DNA of 9,568 bases. Source: MA-ANB-1 sp040878225 (GTDB lineage Bacteria; Actinomycetota; Acidimicrobiia; Spongiisociales; ZC4RG35). Positions within the stretch are counted from its first letter, which is position 1. Every line of letters begins with the position of its first letter. Below the pieces are notes generated by a model. It did no database searches. It saw nothing but the letters and a program-made list of their open reading frames with translations, and had not been told where the DNA came from. This document shows, piece by piece, positions 1 to 6,378 of the stretch. The DNA lies in NCBI GenBank assembly GCA_040878225.1, contig JBBDMR010000168.1:1-9568 (forward strand). Direction: 5' to 3'. Position numbers and translations under genes: made by a program.

Positions 1-16
1 TTTCAGTCACCCCTCC

Positions 17-36
17 CCGCCGATCGAGATCGGCGG
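17..36. repeat. Perfect 8-bp stem-loop downstream of rpoD
   Basis: The arms CCGCCGAT and ATCGGCGG are exact reverse complements around the 4-base loop CGAG. Neither strand has a T-rich run after the stem, so it does not look like a standard intrinsic terminator. It could be a secondary RNA-end structure beyond the rpoD terminator, or it could belong to a gene outside the window. No function can be assigned. Confidence 0.55.
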
Positions 37-38
37 TA

Positions 39-70
39 CTCCCCCCGATCGGCTCGGCCTCCGGGGGGAG
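39..70. repeat. 9-bp GC-rich inverted repeat
   Basis: CTCCCCCCG pairs with CGGGGGGAG with no mismatch around a 14-base loop that contains a small GGC/GCC helix. It lies 2 bases from the preceding 8-bp hairpin. A third, weaker hairpin (GGGG, 6-base loop, CCCC at 102-115) follows. None is followed by a T tract. Apart from these, the 1-158 tail shows no recognisable gene. Confidence 0.5.
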
Positions 71-164
71 AGTCCCAACCACGGTTGAAACACAAACCCC
101 AGGGGTGAGCTCCCCGACCACCCCGCCAATCTCCACCGACACGCAACAAGAAGAACCCAAGCGC

Positions 165-187
165 AAAGAGAAGACGGGGAACCCGTC
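165..187 (-). terminator. Probable rho-independent terminator of rpoD
   Basis: On the minus strand, GACGGG-TTC-CCCGTC forms a perfect 6-bp stem with a 3-base loop. It begins 22 bases after the rpoD stop codon and is followed at once by TTCTCTTT, six Ts in eight bases. Position, stem and U-rich tail fit an intrinsic terminator closing the dnaG-rpoD transcript. The stem is short, though two G-U pairs could extend it at its base. Confidence 0.55.
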
Positions 188-209
188 CCTATCGACGCGT
201 CCGGGCCGT

Positions 210-1340
210 CTATCCCTCTTCGAGGAAGCCTTCCAGCTTCTGTGACTTGTCGGGGTGGCGGAGTTTGGCGAGGGCTTTGGTCTCCAGCTGGCGGATTCGT
301 TCCCGGGTCACCTTGAAGTGGGCACCCACCTCTTCGAGGGTTCGCATCCGACCATCGGCCAGGCCGAACCGCATCACCAGGATCTGACGCTCCCTTTCGT
401 TGAGACCTTCCAGCGCCAATGCCAGCTGATCTTGCAAAGAGGCGAACGCAGCACTCTCGGCGGGTTGTTCCGATCCGTGGTCTTCGACCAGGTCGCCCAG
501 AGTCCCGTCGGAGTCCTCACCGACCGGGGTCTCCAAAGACACCGTGTCCTGGGCGATTCGTTGCAGTTCGATTACGCGGTGCACATCTAGATCGAGCTCC
601 TCGGCGAGCTCCTCATGTGTTGGGTCCCGGCTCAGCTGCTGGGTGAGCTCACGTTTTGCCCGGGTCAGTTTGTTGACCGAGTCGAGGATATGAATCGGCA
701 TCCGGATGGTCCGGCCCTGGTCGGCGATCGCCCTCGAGATCGCCTGGCGGATCCACCAGGTCGCATATGTGGAGAATTTGAAGCCGCGGCGGTAGTCGAA
801 ACGCTCCACTGCGCGCATCAGCCCGACGTTGCCCTCCTGGATCAGGTCGAGCAGGGCCATCCCCCGTCCCGCATACCTTCTCGAGATCGCCACCACCAGA
901 CGGAGGTTCGACTGCACCAGCGAAGCATGGGCCTCCTCGCCCCGGCGGCGTTCGGTCTTCAACAGTCCGATGTCCTCTTCGGACAGGTCATCCTCGCTTT
1001 CGATTCGGGCCAGGGCGCGGTGGCCGGCCTCGACCTGCATCGACAACTCCACTTCCTGTTGGGCGGTGAGCAGCGGGTAGCGTCCGATTTCGTTGAGGTA
1101 GAGGCGGACCGGGTCGGAAACCGAGATCGAGCCCACCTCGGCGAATTCCTCGACGACTCCGGGACCTTCCTCCGTGAGCCTGACCCGCGCCTCCCGAAGC
1201 GCCTCGGCCGTCTTCTCGAAAGCCTCACCGGAGGCCTCAGCGTCTTCCAGCTCCTGTTGCACCTCGGCCATGGTGAGAAAGCCGCGTTGGCGCCCCCGCT
1301 TTATCAAGTCTGCAATTACCGCTCTGAGTTGTTCACTCAT
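210..1340 (-). CDS. rpoD: RNA polymerase primary sigma factor (RpoD/SigA, sigma-70)
   Basis: Housekeeping sigma subunit of 376 aa that directs RNA polymerase to -10/-35 promoters. A short region 1.1-like head (about residues 1-60, with KRGRQRGFLT) precedes region 1.2 (DPVRLYLNEIGRYPLL, 76-91). Region 2 (about 140-217) has NLRLVVAISRRY, the core-binding DLIQEGNVGLMRAV, and the -10 recognition stretch KFSTYATWWIRQAISRAI followed by TIRMPIH. Region 3 spans about 218-290. Region 4.2 has the helix-turn-helix TLEEVGAHFKVTRERIRQLE (334-353) and ends LRHP...KLEGFLE. All regions of a group 1 sigma are present, with no long acidic insert before region 1.2, so it is much shorter than mycobacterial SigA. 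The ATG overlaps the dnaG stop in ATGA, with AGGA three bases upstream, so translation is probably coupled to dnaG. A hairpin plus T-run terminator follows. A group 2 paralogue is less likely, given the dnaG linkage and region 1.1. Confidence 0.95.
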   Translation of the reverse strand: MSEQLRAVIADLIKRGRQRGFLTMAEVQQELEDAEASGEAFEKTAEALREARVRLTEEGPGVVEEFAEVGSISVSDPVRLYLNEIGRYPLLTAQQEVELSMQVEAGHRALARIESEDDLSEEDIGLLKTERRRGEEAHASLVQSNLRLVVAISRRYAGRGMALLDLIQEGNVGLMRAVERFDYRRGFKFSTYATWWIRQAISRAIADQGRTIRMPIHILDSVNKLTRAKRELTQQLSRDPTHEELAEELDLDVHRVIELQRIAQDTVSLETPVGEDSDGTLGDLVEDHGSEQPAESAAFASLQDQLALALEGLNERERQILVMRFGLADGRMRTLEEVGAHFKVTRERIRQLETKALAKLRHPDKSQKLEGFLEEG

Positions 1341-3088
1341 TGATCCTGGACCGCTCGCTTCTGATTCTGCAAAGCTACCAACCGTCGCAACGCATCGGAA
1401 TGGGTGTCCGTTCCCTGCTCCAATTCATCGATCTCCTCCTCGAGGCGATCGATGACGGCATCGAGGCGTCGCCGGCGCAGACCCTCATTGATATCCTCCA
1501 CCTTTGGAAGTGGTCGACTATCGAGGGCAACTGCGCGAAGAACCGCCGCAGCTGTCTCGTCCGTAACTCGTGATATTTGGATGTCGCTGGATTCGGTTGC
1601 CTCTCCAAACTGAACGGCTATCGCAGCGAACGCACTTCTGATCCTCTCATCTCGGAAGTCGTCCACCGACAGATCAGGGAAGAAGGATGGGCTATCTAGT
1701 GCTACTCGTAGGAGTTCCACGTCGTAACCCAGAAGCGGCCTCTTTGGGTCCTTCGGGGCGAGGCGCTGAGGAGACGCCCCCGTTCTAATAGCGTGAATGA
1801 CATCCTCAATCTCGATATTTCCAATCTCGCTGGCGATGAATCGGGCATAAACATTCTGAGAGTTGACATCCGGCCACCGACGTAGAGGCTCCACGGCCGC
1901 CTTGAGAGCGCGCGCCCTTCCTTCAGGACCGGTCAGGTCGTGGGGGGCTATCTCGTTCCGAATTCGAAACTCGAGGAGCGGTTGCGAGTTCGCCACAGCT
2001 GCTCGCAGTTCTGGGATGCGTCTTGCCTGCACAAGGTCGGCTGGATCCAACCCATCCGGCATGAGGGCCACGCGAAGATCCAGGTCGAGCCTCACCGGGT
2101 GGCCCATCTCGATGTCGTCGCCTCTCAAGGCAGCATTTGCTCCGGCAGCGTCGGAGTCAAATGTCAGCACCACCTTGTCGGTGAAGCGGCGGAGCAGGTC
2201 GAAGTGGTCGTCGCCGAGAGCGGTGCCGCAGGTTGCCACCGCGGTCTCCACACCGGCGAGGTGCATGGCGATCACATCGGTGTATCCCTCGACGATCACT
2301 GCCTCGCCCGCCGTCCCCATCGCCGCTCGGGCGCGGTCGAGCCCGTAGAGAAGACGGGACTTCTGATAGACGACAGAGTCGGGTGAGTTGACGTACTTGG
2401 CGTCAGGGTTGTTGGTCGCTTCCCTCGGTACTTCCTCGATCTTCCGGCCGCCGAATCCCACCGGATCGCCCCTGAGGTCGTAGATGGGGAACATCAGCCG
2501 CCCTCTGAAGAAGTCGTACATGCCGCTACGGCCCTTGCGGCTCAGCCCGGCATCGGTGAGGGCACGGTCGTCGATCCCCGCCGAACGCAGCTCCTTGGTC
2601 AGGGTGTCCCAATCGGTTCCGGCGAAGCCCATCTTCCATTGGTCGATCACTGCCACGTCATAACCCCGGGCACGGAGATAGGCCCGGGCGGGCCCGGCGT
2701 CGGGTGACGATTTGAGCCTGGTGTGATAGACCTCGATTGCCTTGCGGATCGCATCGATCCCCGCACCACGCCTTCCCCGCCGCTGCGCCGCTCCCGGATC
2801 TTCGGTGAGGGTCACCCCGGCCTTGCGGGCGAGGACTTCCAGCGACTCCCGGAAGTTCAGGCCCTGGGTCTCCTGGACGAAGCTGAACAGGTCGCCGCCT
2901 TTGCCGCAGCCGAAGCAGTGGTAGAGGCCGCGGGCGCGGTCGACCGACATCGATGGGGTCTTCTCCTCGTGGAAGGGGCACACCGCCATGAAGGTCCGCC
3001 CGGAGCGTTTCACCTTCGTGACCTCCGAGATGAGGTCGACGAGATCTATCGACTCCCGGATCCGGTCTATGTCGGCGCGTTCTGCCAT
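1337..3088 (-). CDS. dnaG: DNA primase DnaG
   Basis: Synthesises RNA primers at the replication fork with the replicative helicase. The length (583 aa) is typical. The N-terminal CHC2 zinc domain has C37-P-F-H40 and C58-F-G-C61, within VCPFHEEKTPS and YHCFGCGKGGD. The catalytic core follows, with FFRGRLMFPIYDLRG at about 193-207. The TOPRIM fold has VIVEGYTDVIAMH (catalytic E267) and VLTFDSDAAG (metal ligands D311, D313). The C-terminal region (about 440-583) is poorly conserved, ends in charged helices and would bind DnaB helicase. The first ATG sits next to the conserved start of the zinc domain. There is no Shine-Dalgarno, but TATGAT lies 9 bases upstream, suggesting a leaderless message. 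The gene overlaps rpoD by 4 bases, as in the macromolecular synthesis operon. Its 3' third has lower GC and more A/T-ending codons than its neighbours. Confidence 0.97.
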   Translation of the reverse strand: MAERADIDRIRESIDLVDLISEVTKVKRSGRTFMAVCPFHEEKTPSMSVDRARGLYHCFGCGKGGDLFSFVQETQGLNFRESLEVLARKAGVTLTEDPGAAQRRGRRGAGIDAIRKAIEVYHTRLKSSPDAGPARAYLRARGYDVAVIDQWKMGFAGTDWDTLTKELRSAGIDDRALTDAGLSRKGRSGMYDFFRGRLMFPIYDLRGDPVGFGGRKIEEVPREATNNPDAKYVNSPDSVVYQKSRLLYGLDRARAAMGTAGEAVIVEGYTDVIAMHLAGVETAVATCGTALGDDHFDLLRRFTDKVVLTFDSDAAGANAALRGDDIEMGHPVRLDLDLRVALMPDGLDPADLVQARRIPELRAAVANSQPLLEFRIRNEIAPHDLTGPEGRARALKAAVEPLRRWPDVNSQNVYARFIASEIGNIEIEDVIHAIRTGASPQRLAPKDPKRPLLGYDVELLRVALDSPSFFPDLSVDDFRDERIRSAFAAIAVQFGEATESSDIQISRVTDETAAAVLRAVALDSRPLPKVEDINEGLRRRRLDAVIDRLEEEIDELEQGTDTHSDALRRLVALQNQKRAVQDQ

Positions 3089-3097
3089 GAGAGCCAG

Positions 3098-3103
3098 ATC
3101 ATA
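3098..3103 (-). promoter_or_regulatory. Candidate -10 element (TATGAT) for dnaG-rpoD, possibly leaderless
   Basis: Reading towards dnaG, TATGAT matches the sigma-70 -10 consensus at five of six positions and ends 9 bases before the dnaG ATG. Transcription starting about 7 bases after it would begin almost at the ATG, giving little or no 5' leader, which fits the missing ribosome binding site. No convincing -35 hexamer is found at 16-18 bases. The rest of the 111-base gap holds no gene and no clear glyQS terminator. Confidence 0.4.
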
Positions 3104-3120
3104 CGGAGGCTCAAGAGCTT

Positions 3121-3128
3121 GTGGCCAC
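3121..3128. repeat. 8-bp palindrome GTGGCCAC in the glyQS-dnaG gap
   Basis: A perfect 8-bp palindrome lies where the -35 contact of the candidate dnaG promoter would fall (17-base spacer). A second short inverted repeat, CTCCA-GT-TGGAG, lies next to it at 3132-3143. The pair could be an operator, but 8-bp palindromes arise often by chance in GC-rich DNA. Confidence 0.2.
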
Positions 3129-3199
3129 GAACTCCAGTTGGAGGGTCACTTGGTTGGCGTTTTGCGGATGGGACGGTGCTTCCGGCAAGGAGGTATCGA

Positions 3200-4507
3200 T
3201 CAGGACAGTTTCGCCATCAGGTAGCTCTCTACTGCATCCATCGAGATCCGGTCCTGAGCCATGGTGTCACGATCCCGGACCGTCACCGCACCATCTTCGA
3301 GGCTGTCGAAGTCGATGGTCACGCAATAGGGCGTGCCGATCTCGTCCTGACGGCGGTACCTCTTGCCGATGGACTGCGTGATGTCGAGTTCCGCCATCCA
3401 GTGCTTGCGGAGCCCGGCGATGAGCTTCTCGGCCGGCTCGATCAGCTCCGGTTTCTTGGAGAGGGGCAGCACCGCCACCTTGTACGGCGCAAGCCGGTGG
3501 TGCAGCTTCAGCACGGTTCTGGTGTCGTCACCGACTGTCTCCTCGTTATAGGCGTCGATGAGGAAGGCGAAGGTGGCGCGGGTTGCTCCAGCCGCCGGCT
3601 CGATGACATGGGGGAAGAAACGCTCGTTGGACTCCGGGTCGAAGTAGGTGAGGTCCTGGCCGGAGTGCTCGGCGTGCTGTTTGAGATCGAAGTCGGCCCT
3701 GTTGGCGATGCCCTCCAGCTCATCCCAGTCCCAGGGGAACCGATATTCGATGTCGACGGTGCCCGACGAATAGTGGCTCAGCTCATCGTTCTCATGGGGG
3801 CGGATCCGTAGGTGGTCCGGGTCCATGCCCAGATCGAGGTACCACTGGAAACGCTGGTCCTGCCAGTACTGATACCACTCCGGGCTCTCCTCAGGCCTGC
3901 AGAAGTACTCCATCTCCATCTGCTCGAACTCACGGGTTCGGAACACGAACTGGCCGGGGGTGATCTCGTTGCGAAACGACTTGCCCACCTGGGCGATCCC
4001 GAAGGGAAGCTTGAGCCGGTTGGTCCTGCGCACATTCTCGAAGTTGGTGAAGATGCCCTGAGCGGTCTCCGGGCGGAGATAGACCAGGTTGTCCTCGCTA
4101 TCGATAGGCCCCATGTGGGTGCGGAACATCAGATTGAAATTGCGCGGGTCAGTGAACGTCCCGGTCTTGCCACAGCTCGGGCACTTGTCGGGATCATCGA
4201 GCTTGTCCTGGCGGAAGCGGCTGTTGCAGTTGGAGCACTCGACGAGAGGGTCGGTGAACACTTCCTCGTGGCCTGATGCTTGCCAGACCTTGCGCGCCTG
4301 GAGGATGGCAGAGTCGATCCCGACGATGTCGGAACGCTGTTGAACCATCGAGCGCCACCACTCCTCCTTGACATTTTTGAGCAACTCGACCCCGAGCGGC
4401 CCGTAGTCATAAGACGAACGCAGGCCGCCGTAGATTTCGCTGGCCTGGAAGACGAACCCGCGCTGTTTGGCGAGGTTGGAGATGGTGTCGAGTGTTACTT
4501 CAGTCAT
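3200..4507 (-). CDS. glyQS: Glycine--tRNA ligase, single-chain alpha2 (eukaryote/archaea-like) type
   Basis: Class II synthetase that charges tRNA(Gly) with glycine and ATP in the cytosol; 435 aa. The opening (LAKQRGFVFQASEIYGGLRS, DYGPLG) is the family signature. An insertion carries a zinc-ribbon-like set: C91-x2-C94 and C109-x2-C112. Motif 2 is FRNEITPGQFVFRTREFEQMEMEYF (178-202), with YLRPETAQGIF just before it. Motif 3 is AAGATRATFAFLIDAY, with R310 as the ATP-binding arginine. The anticodon-binding domain runs from about 339 (LAPYKVAVLPL) to the end and contains RYRRQDEIGTPYCVTID. It is a complete dimeric enzyme, not the alpha2beta2 GlyQ/GlyS pair of Bacillus and E. coli. The ATG lies 35 bases after uppS with no clear ribosome binding site. 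An upstream ATG seven bases away is out of frame. It probably shares a transcript with uppS. Confidence 0.96.
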   Translation of the reverse strand: MTEVTLDTISNLAKQRGFVFQASEIYGGLRSSYDYGPLGVELLKNVKEEWWRSMVQQRSDIVGIDSAILQARKVWQASGHEEVFTDPLVECSNCNSRFRQDKLDDPDKCPSCGKTGTFTDPRNFNLMFRTHMGPIDSEDNLVYLRPETAQGIFTNFENVRRTNRLKLPFGIAQVGKSFRNEITPGQFVFRTREFEQMEMEYFCRPEESPEWYQYWQDQRFQWYLDLGMDPDHLRIRPHENDELSHYSSGTVDIEYRFPWDWDELEGIANRADFDLKQHAEHSGQDLTYFDPESNERFFPHVIEPAAGATRATFAFLIDAYNEETVGDDTRTVLKLHHRLAPYKVAVLPLSKKPELIEPAEKLIAGLRKHWMAELDITQSIGKRYRRQDEIGTPYCVTIDFDSLEDGAVTVRDRDTMAQDRISMDAVESYLMAKLS

Positions 4508-4542
4508 GGTGCATTCGGGGAACGGTGGCTTAGATCCGGTCC

Positions 4543-5298
4543 TTAGTCAACCTGGACTCGGTCTTCGGCCCCGCCGAAGCGCCGTTCCCGTGCCTGGTAC
4601 TCGACCACCGCGTCGACCAGAGCGTGGCGGTCGAAGTCGGGCCAGAGGATGCCGGGAAAGTAGAACTCGGCGTAGGCCGACTGCCAGAGCAGGAAATTGG
4701 AGAGACGGTGCTCTCCCGAAGACCTGATCACCAGGTCTACCGGGGGCATGTCGGGGATGTAGAGGTGATCGGCGATGGTCGACTCGTCGATGGTTTCGGG
4801 GTCCAGCTCCCCGGCCTTTGCCTTGCGGGCCACCTCCCTGGCTGCTGAAGCGATCTCCCGCTGGCTCCCGTAATTGAAGGCGAACACCAGCCGCAGCACC
4901 TCGTTTCCGGCGGTCAGCTCAGCGGCCTCCGCCATATGCTGGCGGTTGCGGTCCGGGATCCGGGGGTCGTCCATGTCGCCGGCGAAGAGCATTCGCACCC
5001 CCTGTTTGTGCAGGTCGTCACGGCGCCGGGTGAGCAGGTCTTCGTTGAACCACATCAGGAATTCGACCTCGTCGTCGGTGCGGTTCCAGTTTTCGGTGGA
5101 GAACGTGAAAGCGGTCATCCACCCGACTCCCATCGCCAGAGCCCCTTCCACGGTGTCGAACAGGGCCTCCTCTCCCGCCAGGTGCCCCGCGGTCCGGGGG
5201 AGGCCCCGCTGATTGGCCCACCGACCGTTGCCGTCGAGGATCAGCCCGATGTGCTGCGGCACCCGGTCGAGGTCGACTGCTCCCAGATCGAGTGTCAT
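4543..5298 (-). CDS. uppS: Isoprenyl transferase (undecaprenyl/decaprenyl diphosphate synthase, cis type)
   Basis: Condenses isopentenyl diphosphate onto a short allylic primer to make the C50/C55 cis-polyprenyl diphosphate that carries cell-wall precursors; 251 aa, a normal length. HIGLILDGNGRWA near the N-terminus holds the catalytic Asp (D22) and the diphosphate-binding GNGRW loop. Later signatures are FTFSTENWNR (65-74), VFAFNYGS, and the IPP-binding block DLVIRSSGEHRLSNFLLWQ followed by SAYAEFYF and LWPDFD. The usual Gln in SGEQR is His here, a change also met in other homologues. The sequence cannot settle whether the product is C50 (as in mycobacteria) or C55. The start ATG overlaps the recO stop (ATGA), indicating coupled translation. 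glyQS follows after 35 bases. The recO-uppS-glyS order resembles that of mycobacteria. Confidence 0.96.
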   Translation of the reverse strand: MTLDLGAVDLDRVPQHIGLILDGNGRWANQRGLPRTAGHLAGEEALFDTVEGALAMGVGWMTAFTFSTENWNRTDDEVEFLMWFNEDLLTRRRDDLHKQGVRMLFAGDMDDPRIPDRNRQHMAEAAELTAGNEVLRLVFAFNYGSQREIASAAREVARKAKAGELDPETIDESTIADHLYIPDMPPVDLVIRSSGEHRLSNFLLWQSAYAEFYFPGILWPDFDRHALVDAVVEYQARERRFGGAEDRVQVD

Positions 5299-6011
5299 TC
5301 CAGCACCGCCAATGAGAAGAGTTTGCGGTCGAGGTGGTATTCGAGAAAGCGGCGGGCGATGCCCATTGCCTCACCGCTCAGCACCGGGTCGGTGGCCGGG
5401 AGGCTCATCAGCTCGGCGCGTGCGAGGCCATCGAGGTAAAGGGTGATTCCCCGCCGCAGTTTCACCCCTCCTTCGACCTGGCACACCGAGCAGTGGGCAC
5501 CTCCACCGGAAAACGAAAAACGGTCCAGGTTGTCGCTCCTGCCGCACGAGGCACACTCCACCAATGCCACCGCCACTCCAACGACGTCGGCGAGTTTGAG
5601 CAGGAAGGCAGTGATCAGGTCCGGTGAGTACATCCCCGAGTCGAGTGCTTTGAGACCGCGCTGGAGAAGCAGGAAGAGGCGGACCGACGACTCCTGTTCC
5701 TGGGCGACGGCATCGACGGCTTCGACCATCATCCCCGCAGCGATCACCGCATCGAGGTCACCCCGCAGCCGCTTGAACGGTTCGACCGTGGCCACCTGGG
5801 TGATGGTGTCCAGGTTCCTTCCCTCGTAGAGGACCAGGTCGACATGGGTGAAAGGCTCGAGACGGCCTCCGAAGCGACTCTTGGTCTTCCGCACCCCTTT
5901 GGCGACGGTCCTGATCTTCCCGTTGTTGGGACTGATCAACACCACCACCCGGTCGGCATCGCCGAATGGATAGGAGCGGAGGACTATTGCCTGGTCGTGT
6001 CGGATCGCCAC
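5295..6011 (-). CDS. recO: DNA repair protein RecO
   Basis: Recombination mediator that helps load RecA onto SSB-coated DNA in the RecFOR pathway and anneals strands; 238 aa, typical size. The N-terminal OB fold spans about 1-80, with the family pattern AIVLRSYPFGDADRVVVL and KGVRKTKSRFGGRLEPF. A helical domain follows. A four-cysteine zinc site is intact: C153-x2-C156 and C174-x2-C177, 17 residues apart. The start is GTG (VAIRHDQA... read as Met). This is preferred because the OB-fold signature begins right after it. No Shine-Dalgarno is present, but TACTCT lies 6 bases upstream, suggesting a leaderless transcript that runs on through uppS and perhaps glyQS. Because phhB is divergent on its upstream side, recO must begin its own transcription unit or depend on readthrough from era across phhB. 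Confidence 0.95.
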   Translation of the reverse strand: MAIRHDQAIVLRSYPFGDADRVVVLISPNNGKIRTVAKGVRKTKSRFGGRLEPFTHVDLVLYEGRNLDTITQVATVEPFKRLRGDLDAVIAAGMMVEAVDAVAQEQESSVRLFLLLQRGLKALDSGMYSPDLITAFLLKLADVVGVAVALVECASCGRSDNLDRFSFSGGGAHCSVCQVEGGVKLRRGITLYLDGLARAELMSLPATDPVLSGEAMGIARRFLEYHLDRKLFSLAVLE

Positions 6012-6017
6012 AGGCCA

Positions 6018-6023
6018 AGAGTA
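6018..6023 (-). promoter_or_regulatory. Candidate -10 element (TACTCT) for recO-uppS-glyQS
   Basis: TACTCT fits the TANNNT core and is followed by exactly 6 bases and then the recO GTG, so transcripts would begin at or next to the start codon. No good -35 hexamer is seen. phhB, facing away on the other strand, has the same spacing (TAGGAT, 6 bases, ATG). Confidence 0.35.
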
Positions 6024-6071
6024 TTGGAACGGCCACGCTGCGCCGGGCTTATCCGCAAGTCAACAGGCTCC

Positions 6072-6077
6072 TAGGAT
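6072..6077 (+). promoter_or_regulatory. Candidate -10 element (TAGGAT) for phhB, possibly leaderless
   Basis: TAGGAT fits TANNNT and is followed by GAGGAC and the phhB ATG. Initiation about 7 bases after the hexamer would fall on the A of ATG. GAGGA could instead be a Shine-Dalgarno, but it ends only one base before ATG, which is too close for efficient use. A poor -35 (TTATCC, 17-base spacer) is the best available. Confidence 0.4.
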
Positions 6078-6083
6078 GAGGAC

Positions 6084-6365
6084 ATGGCCGACTTACTCAC
6101 CGACGAACAGATATCCGCCTTCCTCGACGAGCACAAGCGATGGCAGCGCGACGGGGATTCGATAAAGGCGACCTTCGAATTCGAGGACTTCAACGAGTCG
6201 CTGGGCTTCGTCTCACGGGTCGGGCTGAAGGCCGAGCGCATGTTCCACCATCCGGACATCGAGATCAGCTGGAACAAGGTGAGCCTGTCGCTGTCGACCC
6301 ACTCCGAGGGCGGTTTGACCGAGATGGACACCGAGCTCGCCGCCTTCTGCGACGGGATTGCCTGA
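6084..6365 (+). CDS. phhB: 4a-hydroxytetrahydrobiopterin dehydratase (pterin-4a-carbinolamine dehydratase)
   Basis: Small cytosolic enzyme of the PCD/DCoH family (93 aa, close to the usual 95-105). It dehydrates 4a-hydroxytetrahydropterin to quinonoid dihydropterin, recycling the cofactor of aromatic amino acid hydroxylases. The core motif AERMFHHPDIEISWNKVSLS has the active-site pair H55-H56 before Pro57. The third histidine is H73 in STHSEGGLT, followed by a conserved acidic end (MDTELAAFCD). It is the only plus-strand gene here. It diverges from recO across 72 bases and converges on era with 13 bases between the stops. No hydroxylase or pterin gene lies nearby, so its partner reaction cannot be read from context. 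A lone PCD in bacteria may serve phenylalanine hydroxylase, general pterin recycling or molybdopterin-related roles. Confidence 0.92.
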   Translation: MADLLTDEQISAFLDEHKRWQRDGDSIKATFEFEDFNESLGFVSRVGLKAERMFHHPDIEISWNKVSLSLSTHSEGGLTEMDTELAAFCDGIA

Positions 6366-6378
6366 GAAGAGAGGCTGC

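Noticed and set aside
615..1343. A 242-codon plus-strand open frame opposite rpoD
   Set aside because: It is complementary to conserved sigma regions and shows no domain, start signal or ribosome binding site.
2723..3811. A 362-codon plus-strand open frame opposite dnaG and glyQS
   Set aside because: It spans two well-supported genes on the other strand, its translation resembles no known family, and long antisense frames are expected in GC-rich coding DNA.
6058..6063. TTGACT on the minus strand as a -35 for recO
   Set aside because: At 17 bases the downstream hexamer is CAGCGT, not a -10, and the distance to the TACTCT element is far too long.
6071..6331. An 86-codon minus-strand frame opposite phhB
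   Set aside because: phhB on the plus strand carries the complete PCD histidine motif; the reverse frame has no recognisable content.
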